Of a stretch of DNA of 64,000 bases, positions 44,480 to 59,565 are shown in pieces (the stretch's first letter is position 1; each line of letters opens with the position of its first letter). A program made the position numbers and the translations under genes. Origin of the DNA: Brassica napus (lineage: Eukaryota > Streptophyta > Magnoliopsida > Brassicales > Brassicaceae); assembly GCF_020379485.1 (NCBI RefSeq), contig NC_063445.1, positions 51,299,422 to 51,363,421 of the forward strand, read 5' to 3'. Under the pieces are notes generated by a model that had not been told where the DNA came from, made no database searches, and saw only the letters and a list, made by a program, of their open reading frames with translations.

Positions 44480-45885
44480 ACTTAGTGATCTCTTTAGTTG
44501 CTGGAGGAATATCAAAAAGTCTGTCACCGTTTTCACCGTCAAGATGTGGCTTTTCCGGATCATCTTGCTTCTCTTCGGTTAATGGCTATATCCTTAGGGC
44601 CTAAGAAACTGGGCTGATTCGTTGAAGACATTAGCCTTGTTCACATTCTATCCTGTAATCGCCACATTGTTCTGTTTCTCTGTTATCCTCTGCAACAACA
44701 AAAAAGATCAGGTCAGGACCATCACGCAAGACCACTGTTCTGTTATGTCGAACCAGATTATTCCACTGTAACATCCATGACCACAACTCGGATCCTTCCG
44801 GGAATGAAAGCGGAAAAGCATTTGATTTGTGTCAGTAACTTACGTTGTATGGAATGTTTGTTGGTCTTCCATTGATAAGACCACTGGTGTATCCAGTGTA
44901 ACCAGCCATTGCACCATGAACAACGCTCCGAGCAAGAAGTGTACAGTAAACATTGTCTGAGGCATTGGTTAAACAGCCCGAATCATGTATGTAGGATCTA
45001 AAAGCAAGAAATGAAGAAATGAGTTTACAATATCCAAATAGTTGAAAAGTGGGGAGAAAGAGTTATGGTTTTTGTTACCTATGTATTTGAGATTCCTCAC
45101 CATGTTAAGCTTCTTAAAATGATCCTATCACCAGAAGAAAAAGAAAAAGAAAAACATTATGATGAGTTTTAACTTTTAAAGTTATTAACGTATCTATTGG
45201 ATCAAAATAGAAACAGAGCAAAGGAAACAAACGTGAGAGAACTAATAATGGAGTCTCTCACCTCCCCCTCTTGTGATCTAATCTCTAGATAAGGATCTCT
45301 CTTATTATCACTTCTACTTATACACTACTTATGCATGGAATAGGCTAAAGACTCATGACCCAGCACATTTACTCTAACCCATTAACCACTTTGTATCTTC
45401 TGAAAATGAGTCTCGTAACAGTTATCTTGAATGGCATAAGAGAAAGTTTGAATCTAATTTTTACCTTGATGCTTTGTGGTAGCCAGAAGCCGACATCTTT
45501 AAGAAGCTTGTAATCAGAGGCGTCAGTGTTAAATTCATGCTTTTGCACATCAACTCTTGCCCTGCTTCTTCAGCAAGAACAATCACCATGTGACCACTCA
45601 ACCTTGATCTGTTTATCAAAGAACTCCAAGAGTCCAACTTCCCTTAGAGATAAGAGGATGACTAAGGAGTAAGGCGGCAATAAACATCTCTGCTAGCCTA
45701 TGTAGCATGCATTGCTATGAATCAAAGGTCTTTATTTGTAATGTTAAAAGCAAAAACACATAAGAAAAAAGTTACACTGTAACGACCCATAAGCTTAACA
45801 TACCCGATACCATTCTCATTACTCTCTGCTTCAACATGTGATGTGTTGATGCTCGGTGATCCTCCTCAACAAACCTGTAGTATAT
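44480..45885 (-). pseudogene. PFK: ATP-dependent 6-phosphofructokinase pseudogene
   Basis: Minus-strand pieces in the order of a plant [11 protein letters not shown] and [20 protein letters not shown] (45885-45781); LLEFFDKQIK with GHMVIVLAEEAGQ in another frame, and KLLKDVGFWLPQSIK (45640-45470); HFKKLNMVRNLKYI (about 45110-45080); DPTYMIRA, then after a frameshift [20 protein letters not shown] and [17 protein letters not shown] (44997-44840); ITEKQNNVAIT; and SSTNQPSFLGPKD (44700-44590). At least four frame changes or stops interrupt it. PFK phosphorylates fructose 6-phosphate in glycolysis; this copy is dead. The upstream ATP-binding half is missing or unrecognised. Confidence 0.85.
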
Positions 45886-46099
45886 AACCACCAGGACCGT
45901 TGATGCATGATTCTCATTCCAAGACGGATGTTCCCGAAAGTGAGATGTCATCTTTGACCTGTTGTTATTGTAGTGCTCAAGGAATGGTTTCATTCAACTA
46001 TATTATTCATTTCCCTGTAATAACCAAAGCAACCAACCTTAAATCTGTAATCACAGACCAAACAACAAACTTAGCAGTTAAATGATAATGGATACAATT

Positions 46100-46251
46100 A
46101 CCATCTCTGAATCCATAACATGGGATCAAGTTATCTTGATCGAAAACCAATGAAGTCTTTCCAATGATGGAAATAGCTTTCTGATAAGGGTTTCTTATTC
46201 CAATGTAATGCAGGCTCTTCCTACCGAATGATTTCGCCCCCAAATCAAATC
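46100..46251 (-). pseudogene. RGLG: RGLG (copine-domain ubiquitin ligase) fragment, downstream piece
   Basis: The minus strand reads GAKSFGRKSLHYIGIRNPYQ then KAISIIGKTSLVFDQDNLIP and CYGFRD. This is the copine/von Willebrand A-like domain of plant RING-domain ligases RGLG1/2. It has substitutions and no complete frame with the remaining domain or the C-terminal RING finger. The matching upstream exons lie 2 kb away at 48188-48560, separated by an insertion bounded by a 31-bp repeat. Confidence 0.8.
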
Positions 46252-48187
46252 TGTCCGTCTATGTGGCAAACACCAGGAGAGAGGAAATCTTTTTTTTTAT
46301 AATAACTAGAGGTTTGGCCGTTCTCCCGGCGGAAGTTTTTATATTTTAAAAATTTATGAACCAAAATTTTTTTCCATATCTAAATGTATTTAAAATCAAA
46401 TATTTATTTTTACCTTGTCTCATTTAACTATTTTTTTTTTTTTGAAACACATCTCATTTAACTATTATAATACTATTTTTAAATTGAAAATCTTTAGATT
46501 ATTCTTGTATTTGATGTAACAATTTTAATACTATTAGATATAGTAAAATATTATGGTTGCATTGAAAATCTCTTCAGCATCTTTGAGATTCGCTCACTTC
46601 CTCTACACATTCTTCTTTGTCTAAAAAAAACCTGAAATAAGTAAGAAGAGGCTAGAGGTAAGTGATAAATTTTCAGAGGTGAGTTAGTTTCATTTCTGAG
46701 TTAATACAGAGAAAATACCTTGAATGTTGTCCACTGTCCACTTAAAGAATTATTTTCTTTGTTCCCCTGTGCGCTGCCTCCAAGCATGAGCCAAGAACCA
46801 AACTCTGGTTGGATTTGTCTGAATGTGTAGATAGGAAAAGGTGCCTTAAATTAGAGTTTTTGGTTAAGTTTGTATAAGTTTAAAGGTAAAAAAAGCAGAG
46901 AAATGCATAATCGTTGACTGACTCAGCTTTGGATCTTTGGCTTGTGATCCTAACGCTTGTCTTTTGTATATATAGAAAACATTGTATTTGAGGGAGGTTA
47001 TCAAAAAAAATTCAGTGACTTCCAAAGGTAAATGTTTTTGTGAGACTCACTATTGTTATCTCCCCTAGGTGAGCTAAACATGGTATGTATTTCTCTCCCT
47101 GTGTACAACACTCAACCGCAGGGTTGACACGCAAAGAACCATATTAAGGACACAACCGAGAAGCCAGATTCGCACGCCTTTAATCTCCTCGTTCAGTCTG
47201 CATATTGAACCACAGAAGAAATTATTCAGTCTGCATTTGAAATGTAGACGTCCAGGCTAAGGAACCGTATGAAGCAAACTTATTTGGAAAAATAGGCAGT
47301 TTTCTCTCTGTTCAGATAAGACTAACATCGAGATCATTATGGAAGTACCTGAGGCAAGAGTGGATGTATTGGTTCCCTTTAGTGGTTCATACAACACGGG
47401 AAAAGCAGTTCAAGTTGATTGTTCTTTATAGACAGAAAACTGAATCTATCGCTTCAAGGCCTTAATAAGATTACTGTTTTTAATCTTACCGGTTACATGA
47501 ATGCGTCCTGCAATTTTCAAAGCAACTAATAAAATCAATTGAGCTTCCAGTAGACTATAACACCATCAAGAAGCCCACATTAGCTACACAAACAAATAAT
47601 CCCGTGAAAGAAAGAAACAGCTTTTATGATAAAAACAGATCAAAAGCATCAAACTTGGCAATGTTTTCATCGTTCTACTGGAGAATCTTATAAACCTGTC
47701 AAAAAAAGTCTTGTTCAGAAAGATGCAAATCATCAGCAGTGATAGAGAAGGGATTGATACAACGATTTAAGATAGAAACATTGTACATGCTGCAATCTCT
47801 TACCATAGACAGTGTTGAATCATGAGGAAATAGCGAATGAGTGTTGGTGAGCATCGTACTGTAAGGAAGAATTGATTTTACATAGCGCGGCTCCGTCACC
47901 AATCATTAAAAAGCAAAAGTTTCAATCTTACATATCTAAAGTACTCCAACAGCCGTGGGCAAACCTAATTGCCAATCAGAAGAAGAGGAGGAAACACACA
48001 TTGATCCACCTTTTTGATTGAAGAATGAAGCGAGAAAGAACATGAAGCAGCTTCATAAAAATTGAAAGAAACTAATATTACAAAATGAACAAAATTATCG
48101 GGTTAGAACATGTTTTCATACATGATCATCTATAACAAGAAGCTTCTGACCAATTAGGAAGCTACCTTTCGTTGTGTTCCACGCTTT
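46252..48187. other. Insertion within the RGLG fragment, flanked by a 31-bp direct repeat
   Basis: The 31-bp sequence starting CTACCGAATGATTTCGCCCC occurs at 46221-46251 and 48188-48218. The 1.94 kb between them contains the Helitron D end and exon-like pieces on the minus strand (for example 46728-46830 reading QIQPEFGSWLMLGGSAQGN). No complete gene is seen. Confidence 0.6.
46306..46345 (-). mobile_element. Helitron 3' terminus (element D, partner end not found)
   Basis: The minus strand ends GCCGGGAGAACGGCCAAACC then TCTAG followed by T. The stem GCCG/CGGC sits about ten bases before CTAG, as expected for a Helitron 3' end. I could not locate a convincing 5' TC end to the right. Confidence 0.5.
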
Positions 48188-48560
48188 CTACCGAATGATT
48201 TCGCCCCCAAATCAAATCACCAGTCAGCTTTCAGATCAGAGCGGTATTCACTTAAAATCTAGACTAAAACATTGGCTATACATAAAGAACGTGCCTTGTT
48301 TAACCTGTTCACTTGTTGCTCTTGGTGACATCAATACCAACAATCAGATACGAGGACTCCAAACCAGCATGTGGAAGAGTAGAAGCAACCTGTCACGAGA
48401 AAGAAAATCAAACAAAACCCCCAATAGACATAAATAAACTCACATAAAGCAAGACAAAAGAAGTTTATGTGATTCAAACCTCATCTTTGATGGAGCGGTA
48501 GTTATCACCAACCCGTGAAAACTTGCTCTCAAGATTATTCTGAGGATTATTGGAGGGTGC
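48188..48560 (-). pseudogene. RGLG: RGLG fragment, upstream exons
   Basis: Exons on the minus strand read NLESKFSRVGDNYRSIKDE (about 48555-48480), then VASTLPHAGLESSYLIVGID followed by VTKSNK and a stop (48395-48310), and GAKSFGRK again at 48218-48190. The order and sequence match the start of the RGLG copine domain. The TKSNEWTG connection is broken, so the gene cannot be translated through. Confidence 0.8.
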
Positions 48561-49115
48561 GTGCAGTACCTAACACAAATATTCTTATGTCTTTTTGTGT
48601 CCTAGATTTGGAAAACAATAAATAATTTATAACAGAGGTGTGCCTTACCTGAGCCTGACAAAAATAATAATTTCCACTCCCACTATCATCTCCCATAACA
48701 CAAAAGCTTTGAGAGTGCAGTACCTAACACATAAACTGCAGTCACTGAGACGATTTGATCTCTACCAACTTTGTTTACTGTCCATCATCATCACCTTCAG
48801 ATTCCCCTTGAGCTTCTGACTCGTCCCCAATATCCTCAAAAAGCTTATCAACATCAACTCCTAACTCGTAACTCTTTATTGAAATATCAGATTTTCCACA
48901 GCCTCCTAAAATTTGAACTTATATCCCAAAACGTGTAAACATGAATTTCATTTGTGTTCAACATCGTGGCTCACAATGATATAAAATACACATACTACAT
49001 ATATATTACCCTTAAACTAGAGTAGCTTTTCCCCAAATTGGACAGAAAATTTATCATCTTCTTTTAAGTTTTACTTGGGTCCAAAAGAAACAAACATGAA
49101 AAAACTCTTATTATT
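48561..49115. other. Intergenic with an unidentified acidic C-terminal exon, then SGF29-copy 3' flank
   Basis: On the minus strand about 48890-48770 reads ELGVDVDKLFEDIGDESEAQ ending GESEGDDDGQ and a stop; it looks like the acidic tail of a protein I cannot name. From about 48950 onward the sequence is homologous to the 3' flank of SGF29 (25060-25330). Confidence 0.45.
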
Positions 49116-50278
49116 TCATTGGCGATGACCTTTTGGTACAGCTACCACATAGTGGAAAGGCACTGTTCTTTGAGGTAGTGTTCCGTCTTCTTCATCGTCA
49201 TCAAATTCCAGCAAGTACCTAATGTGATCATAAAAATCTTAACCAATAAATGCTTAATTAGTTTTTATGATGGATATGAAGAGAATTGTGGAGGAACTTA
49301 CTCGTCAGACTTCCTCTGGAACCAGATGTGCAACATGCAGGTTAGAGTATTATTCTGATATTAGTTTGCTGAAGCGAGATTGAAAATGGTGTGTAAGCAA
49401 AAGAGTAAAAACGCTAACCTTTCGTGGTGTGCTTATAACAACCGCCTTGTAAAGCGCTGTGGTTCCTGGATATACAGCTAGAACTTGTTTCCTTGGTAGA
49501 AACTCTTGCGTGTTTGAAAGATCAGTCCTTTTTGGAAAGGGTAAAATGCATGACATTGGTAGTTTATACGTCCTGAAATATATAGCAAAGAGAATGATAA
49601 TCAGAAAGTTATTAGAATTGTCATTCCAAAACTTTCTTAAGTTTACTCATAATGAGCCTCAATTACCTCTGGCCACCTATTTCTTCATCATCTCCTGGTT
49701 CCTCATCAAATACTTCAACTCTGTGACAAAATGTTTGAGCCTTTTTTAAAAATCCATATATATGAATCCATTGCAGACGAAAAATATATATAATTGCATC
49801 ATACGCCTGTTTAATCCAAGAATTATTGGCTATGTTGGATTGTTATTAGAAGCTTACTCTTTTGTTTCCCTATCGAAGTTAATTACTTTTACCACAATCC
49901 ATTCATCGTACTCGGCATCATCTGCTGTAATTCTTGCAGCAACCTACATAAAACATATTATGTCATAATGTTTTTTTTTTTTCCTTTATTTTGAATCAAC
50001 TCAGCAGCTCAAAGAAGTAACTGTTGTTGTACCTGTTCACCCTTTAGACTGGCATATATGGAAAGAGGAAGAACTCTTGTTACATCCACTTTCATTCTCT
50101 TCCTCTTATTGCCTTCTGCCACTTATGTCATATCATTACAAGCATCGCAAAAAAATCCTAATCCCTCTCAAAAGAGTGTGTCAAAGTCTTTCCCTTTCTC
50201 ACAAGTCTCCAAAAGAGTAAAAACATGACAGGACTATACCTAGTTTTCTGCATTGTTGTCTTGTTGATCCGGATGGAA
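49116..50278 (-). pseudogene. SGF29: Second SGF29 copy, 3' part (exons 3-9)
   Basis: Exons homologous to SGF29: 49116-49218, 49302-49315 (the same 14-nt exon), 49419-49572, 49667-49720, 49858-49943, 50033-50121, and a truncated exon 3 ending at about 50278. Reading frames of exons 4-9 are intact and the Tudor segment keeps the Leu-Ala-Val (KQVLAVYPG) missing from the other copy. Exon 4 lost its original acceptor (CACAG to ACATA), but an AG three bases in keeps phase; it is also 27 nt shorter. Homology stops inside exon 3, and the rest of the gene is displaced to 56.5-56.8 kb. Exon 2 is gone, so the locus cannot encode SGF29. Confidence 0.9.
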
Positions 50279-51396
50279 AAAATCAAACATCAAATTATTT
50301 ATATATAACAAAAAAATTTCATCAAAATATATATACTTAATATTGAGTCAAAATTTTTAACTCACATATTAAAACTATTTTAGAAAATATCTTTATACAA
50401 ATATTTTCGTTTAATTAATATTTAATTATAAAAATTATATTAATTTTTAATTTCTATAACAGAAAAACATTATTTCCAAATAACAACATAATATATATAA
50501 GAGATCTCCTAAATATTTTTTAAACATTGGTAGATTTATCTATTTTATTTAAATCTTTTTTAAAATATTCATCTTTTTTTTTTGCAAATTTGATTTTTGT
50601 ATGTTTCTTGTAGGACATGTAGTCGAGTACTACTTTTGTATCGGTAAAAAATATTTATCTTAATTTATAAAATTTATGATAGAAAATATTATTTTCAAAT
50701 AACAACATAATATATATAAGAATTATCTTATTTTTCAAATATGATTTCAAATAAATAAATAAATCTACCAATGTTTTGAAAATGTTCAGGAGATCTCTTA
50801 CGTTTTAAAATATTCATCTTTTTTTTATTTGCAAATTTTTTTGTATGTTTCTCGTAAGACATGTAATCGAGTACTGCTTTTGTATCGGTAGAACATAAAC
50901 ATGAATTTTTATGGTAACCAGTTAGTGGTAACACATATTAACAAAATTTACAATTGTTAGAGAATGCATTTTCAGAAACTAAACACTAATAAATTAAAAT
51001 AATAAGCTGTAAAAAGCTAAACACTAATAAATTAAAATAATAAACTATATATGCTATTAATGAGCTTATATTAACAAAATCCAAAAATATATAACCTTTT
51101 TTATACCAAAAACACAGATATAATCCTTTCATGACATATAAGAAAAAAAACTTCTTATATAATATTTTTAAGATAATAATATATCAAATATTTGTGTAGA
51201 TGATAATTATCATATTTTTCTTAAAACTGTTTATTATCTAATATAAATATTATTAAAATTATCTATTAAAATCACTGACTCACCTAAGAAATTTTTATAT
51301 ATAATAATAAATAAAATAATATCAAATATTTGTAACGATGATATATTATAATTATCATGCTTTCAAAACTGTTTATTATTAGAATATATAATAAAA
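50279..51396. other. AT-rich insert between SGF29 copy and Helitron C
   Basis: Contains internal repeats (AACAACATAATATATATAAG at about 50483 and 50701; TTTTGCAAATTTGATTTTTG-like pairs). No gene seen; origin unknown. Confidence 0.5.
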
Positions 51397-51599
51397 TCAA
51401 TACAATACTAAAAGGGGATAATCTCAACTCTCAGCTATGCCACGTCATCAAAAATAATCCTCCAATCATAGCTCTTTATTTTCGGGTTGGGCTTCAAATC
51501 ACAATTGAATGGGCTTTGTTTCACTTCCGGGTTATGGGTCGAATGTGTTTCGGTTTTGTCGTTGTTTTGGTTTTATCTTTTAACTAAGCCTAGATCTAC

Positions 51600-52880
51600 G
51601 GAGACGAAGTCGCGAGTATGCGAGTCAATTCTCCTCATCCCCAATTCACTTCGTCTTCTCACTTTCAAACCGTAGCTTCTGAGTTTTTTCATCCTATTCT
51701 TCACAATCAATTTCGCAATCAATTTCTTCTTAGCGAAGGAGATGAGGAAGAGAAGCGCGAGAAAGAGGAGAGCCGAGGCAGGGCCACCACTGGTGCCCGA
51801 TCCGAGAGAGGAAATTGGAGGCAAGGAGGTAGATGTGGGGACGCTTGGTCTTGGATTCGTCGGCGCCGGATTCGCCGGGATAAGAGAGATCGGCGTCGGA
51901 GTGAGGACGGCGGAAGGAGAGAGCGCGATCGAGCATCGTCGTCGCGTTGGCCCGTAAACCCATTAACGAGACCTAATCAGAGAGCGCACCACCAAACCGT
52001 CACGAGGATCTCTATCTCCTTCTCTGTTGCGCAGGAGACGATCTCCATCTCTATTCGTCCTTTCCGAACCTGAGAAACGTGAACGGAGATGGTACCTTTG
52101 TCATTATCTCAACATAATCTCTGGCCGCCGGAATCTGTATCTACGGTGTTTCGGGGTTACGCAACCGCCACATCGAAACACGCCTGCGACCATCTTCGCC
52201 GTCACCTCCGGCTTGGCTTCCATATCCGCTCTTCCCTTCAGGTTCAAGCTAACTTTCTTCTCTTATATTTTTCTCCTAAAGTTTTGAACTTTGGAACAAA
52301 AAAGGTTTAAACTTTCTTCACCTGTGTGCTTTGTGATTAGCTCTTTTGCAATTCTAATTGTAAAAAGGTTTCAACTTTCAATCACGATCATAGCTGCTTT
52401 CAAAATTTATCTCATTTTGTCTTGGACTCTCTGTCTCTCTGCTGCTTTTGACAGATACTGCTGCAAGTCTATGAGACTGCACGAACGGAGTTCTCAAGAA
52501 GAGTCGTTGTATTCAACAGGGCTAAGTTTCTTCACTCCAGAGATGATATCAGATCTTCGTTATCTGTATGTTTCTTTAGTGGATGAGAGAGTAGGATAGG
52601 TCCTAGAGGTGAGGAGGGGTCATCATCAAACCAGGAGACATCCAAGAGAAACACAAGCAGTGGACGGAGGTGGACCAATGTCCTCCTTGCCGTTAACGTT
52701 AGGTAATGTGTTTAGTTCTTCTCTCTATTACATGTAACAATAGATCATGTCTTTTGGTTTGAGATGTTGCATTAGATAAATGCTTTAGGCTTATGGGTTT
52801 CATTCTTGTGTCATGACAGAATGTATATTGCACAAGTTGCATCCAATGGTAGAGTGCTGACATGGGGAGCCAAGGTATCA
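51600..52880 (+). pseudogene. Unidentified exon-like cargo in Helitron C
   Basis: GC-richer plus-strand stretches inside AT-rich DNA with splice-like borders: 51742-51957 (starts MRKRSARKRRAEAGPPLVPD), 52089-52250, 52455-52575 (reads ILLQVYETARTEFSRRVVVF) and 52822-52876 (MYIAQVASNGRVLTWGAK before GT). I do not recognise these families. Different parts may come from different donor genes. Confidence 0.4.
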
Positions 52881-53127
52881 TATTCAGAGACTTGATTAAA
52901 TACAAGAGGGAAACAATTTGATATCTGAATATCTCTGTTCCATTTCTCTTAAGTCTATCTCCAATGAATTTTTTTGGTTCTTACGATAAGCCAACTCATC
53001 TAATAGCTTTTACAGATAAAACGTTGTTTGTTCTCTTCTCACCGCTTGCTCGAAACATGTATGTTAATTTTTTTTTTTGGTCCTGTGGAATTTCAGGGCT
53101 TTGTTTTTTTTTTAATAAGTTACAATA

Positions 53128-56445
<3,318 letters not shown>

Positions 56446-56494
56446 TATCTATAAAAGCTATATAAATCTAAAATTATGGAGAATACCACATCAG

Positions 56495-56835
56495 CAAATT
56501 CGATAAAATCAAATCCACTGCGGGAATATTATAAAACATTATACTAAGAAAAACTTGGGGTTAATTACTTGAACAAGATCTAAACCCAAATACCTAACTA
56601 ATCGAACCACTCTCAGATCATCATCACATATTTGGGAAGTTTATGTTTGAAGCTTACAAAGTTGACGCTTCTTATACATCTTACTGATCTCGACAAGACT
56701 TCCTCTTGTTCTTTCCTTAACCGATCAAGCTCCCGCAATGTCCGGCGTTGACGACTTCGTCAACTCAGGCTTCAACGACACGAGCCCCTATAAAATCAGG
56801 CAAACCTGCTCAAAAATCCCAAGCAAAAATAATAA
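56495..56835 (-). pseudogene. SGF29: Second SGF29 copy, displaced exon 1 and 5' flank
   Basis: Matches SGF29 intron 1, exon 1 and leader (26965-27300). Exon 1 at about 56655-56745 has lost the start codon (ATG to AAG) and about 20 nt after the fifth codon, though ELDRLRKEQEE-like sequence is still readable. It is 6.2 kb from the other exons because of the inserted DNA. Confidence 0.85.
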
Positions 56836-58715
56836 GAGAAATTACCTACACTAACTCACATTCATCTTAAAATTACTACAATAACTCATATTAAATTTAA
56901 ATTACTAGACTAAAATGAGAGATAAGCAAAAGTACTAAAAGCCCATTACTAATTTGATTAACTACAAAATTGCCACATAAATAAATAAAAAAATTAGAAA
57001 ATATATGTTAAACTTCCCACAAAAAAAATTGACAAAAAAAAAGAAATAGAAACAAACCTTTTGTCGGGTCTCTTTCACGACGACATCTACTTCTCCGTCG
57101 TCTAAGTCCTCTGTCACAGCCATCGTCGTCAAGTCCTCTGTCACAGCCGTCGTAGACAACTCCTCCTTCACAGCCGCCGTCGACACCTCTTCCTTCACAG
57201 CCGCAATCGTCTTTGATTTGTGTAGGAGATGAATCCCAATTTCATCTGTAAGTGCTAAATCAATTCAATTCCCACTAGTTATTACACTTTTTTAACATAT
57301 TTTTTGATTGAGATGTTTGATTTCGAAAACCCTAAATCCCAATTTCAACATTCTTTCACTTTGAAATTTCAAGACTTTTTTTTCTGTAATTAAAGTTTGG
57401 TTATGACAGTCTGTTGATCGGAGATTGTTTCTAGAGAAGAAACTAACTTGTTAAGTGCTTTATTTTTCAGGTACGGTTTCTTCTTCGGGTATGAGAAAGT
57501 ATCCTCGTCGTTTGTATGAGGTTGGGAAAACCCCAGTTCAGAGTAGGAGCATGAACCATAGTTGTTATCTCTCCAACATTCAAACCGTGAGAGAAGAACT
57601 TGGGGAAGATGTTTGGTCTGAGTGGAGGGAATCAGCTATTGGAGTTATTGTGAAGCTGAAAGAGCTGCCTTATATTTGGTCTGCGAAAGTTGTTCACCAT
57701 TTCCTTGCCAATCAATTGGCAATCGAGAGCAGTCATGAGATTTGGTCTTTGATAGATGATTCTATGCCATTGTGTTTCTCTTTGTATGAGTTTGGAGAGA
57801 TTACAGGTCTGAATTGTGATCCTTTCGACAAGCATGACGTTTGGGATGTTGACCATCAAGAGTTTTGGCTGGAGATGAACGTTCCGACATCAGATGGACC
57901 TACATTGCTAGAGTTGCAAGCCATATTCCCGATTTGCAGAAACTGGCCTCGAGAGAAGCGAGTGATGATTGGTTTGTTGTGTCTGCTATCCATTGGCATA
58001 TTTGGCATTTCAAGCAACAGCAGAATTTCTTTGCATTGTGCTAAAAGGGTGATGGACACTGCAGCTTTCCAGCGATATCCATGGGGCCGTATTGGATTTA
58101 GCAGCCTTGTCGATTCCATTAAAGTACTCACATATGAAGCAAAGAAGAGTTACACACTTCACGGCTGTGTTCATGCGCTGTTAACGTAAACAAAAAGTAT
58201 GCTACCACGTAAACAAAAAGTCTGCCACTTCATAAACAAAAAGTCTGTCAACAATTTTAAATCGGCTATATAAATCTGCCTTAAGAAAATAAGTCGATCA
58301 CAAAAAGTAAATCTACCCAGAAGAAAATAAGTTGACCACATAAATCTACCATTTAGAAATAATCTGCTACTATATTCGATAGACATATTCTTAAAAATCT
58401 GTTTTTTAATCAAATCTGACAATTAAATCTGCCATGTGAACGAATCTGACTCTTTCTAAAAAGTCTGCCACCACTTTAATAGTAGTTTTTTTTTTCTATA
58501 CAGATTTTATAAACAGACTTATTGGTCGATAGATTTATTTTTTTGAAAACAAATCGGCCGTTGATTAAATAATAAGGGCATTTGGGTAATGTTTTTTTTT
58601 GTTATAACTATGTGTAAGGGCAATTTCGACCAAAAAAATATTTTAATAAATTTCAAAAAATATGAGTCATTCTAATGATAACATAACTAATTTGTGTCAT
58701 TTTAGTAAACTTCCC
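56836..58715 (+). mobile_element. Mutator-like element (KI-MULE-like) encoding a DUF1985 protein
   Basis: The left end GAGAAATTACCTACACTAAC and the complemented right end GGGAAGTTTACTAAAATGAC are imperfect inverted repeats. Flanks AAATAATAA (56827-56835) and TAATAATAA (58716-58724) form a 9-bp duplication with one mismatch, the Mutator length. It interrupts sequence otherwise collinear with the SGF29 upstream flank (27300-27600), confirming an insertion. No MURA transposase is present. Confidence 0.75.
57455..58189 (+). CDS. DUF1985-domain protein of the Mutator-like element
   Basis: A 244-codon open frame. A tract of pyrimidines and AG at 57469-57470 suggests a spliced leader joining before VSSSGMRKYPRRLYEVGKTP. 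The body (ELPYIWSAKVVHHFLANQLA, then SMPLCFSLYEFGEITGLNCD and AFQRYPWGRIGFSSLVDSIK) matches DUF1985. In plants this domain is usually found upstream of a Ulp1-type cysteine protease in transposon-encoded proteins. Here the frame ends at YTLHGCVHALLT-stop without the protease domain, so it is truncated relative to the full transposon protein. Its role is unknown. Confidence 0.7.
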   Translation: MLYFSGTVSSSGMRKYPRRLYEVGKTPVQSRSMNHSCYLSNIQTVREELGEDVWSEWRESAIGVIVKLKELPYIWSAKVVHHFLANQLAIESSHEIWSLIDDSMPLCFSLYEFGEITGLNCDPFDKHDVWDVDHQEFWLEMNVPTSDGPTLLELQAIFPICRNWPREKRVMIGLLCLLSIGIFGISSNSRISLHCAKRVMDTAAFQRYPWGRIGFSSLVDSIKVLTYEAKKSYTLHGCVHALLT

Positions 58716-58724
58716 TAATAATAA

Positions 58725-59151
58725 TTATGTTTGAATGTCGTCAAAACAGTGGAAGAACACTTCTCTGCAACTAAGGAATAAAAGGTCTGACTTTTTTCAG
58801 TTAAAAAAAAAAATTATTTCAAAATCCAGGTCGCATTTCTTATTTTGTTTTATTGGCTGGCAATTCAATAATGATACGTGTCTTTTCGCGTAAAGGGTAA
58901 GTTTTCAAAACATATTCCATATGTATCTACACATTCGTAATTACATCCCAGTCATAACTGACTAGTATTTGCAGCAGTAGCTGAGTGATGTAAAATGCAT
59001 TGAACAGAGTTGTTAACAATTTGTTTTTGGACTTTGTTTTTGAGTTTTAGTCAACACCTCACAAGTCCTTTCAACTACTTCCAGCTTAGAATAGCAATAG
59101 TGCATAAGTACAATACGATATCAAAATCAAATATAATTTTGACAAAGAATA
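58725..59151. other. 5' flank of the second SGF29 copy
   Basis: Diverged copy of 27370-27600 (shared TTATTTTGTTT, GGCAATTCAATAATGATACG-like and AAACATATTCC/ACG landmarks). No gene. Confidence 0.6.
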
Positions 59152-59450
59152 TTAAGCTAGAAAATTAATGTGGAATATCATAGTATCTATTTCAAGTGCA
59201 TCAATCAGATTATACATGGCTGCATCACTATCGCTTCTCCAGCATCCTTCTTTGATAAAAGATGAATCGATTTTGCTATACCAAGCTCTTGGAGCTTGTT
59301 TTAGTCCATATAAAGCTTTCTGTAACCTTAAAACCTTGTCTTCAGCTCCCTCTTGAACATATCCTAGAGGTTGTTCTGTATAAACCCCTTCAGTAATTTT
59401 TCTCATTTAGAAACACTGACTTTACATCTAACTGATGTAGTATCCATTGC
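59152..59450 (-). pseudogene. copia reverse transcriptase fragment
   Basis: The minus strand reads [20 protein letters not shown] then [20 protein letters not shown]. This is a conserved segment of copia reverse transcriptase, preceded by a degraded [12 protein letters not shown] block. No LTR or other domain accompanies it; it is a relic next to the larger element. Confidence 0.85.
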
Positions 59451-59565
59451 TTCTGAGCTGCCACTGAAAGAACCATCTGAATGGTATCATGTCAAGACAC
59501 TGGTGCAAAATTTTCAGTGTATTCTTTGCCATAAGGTTGTGAATAACCCCCTTGCAACTAATTAT

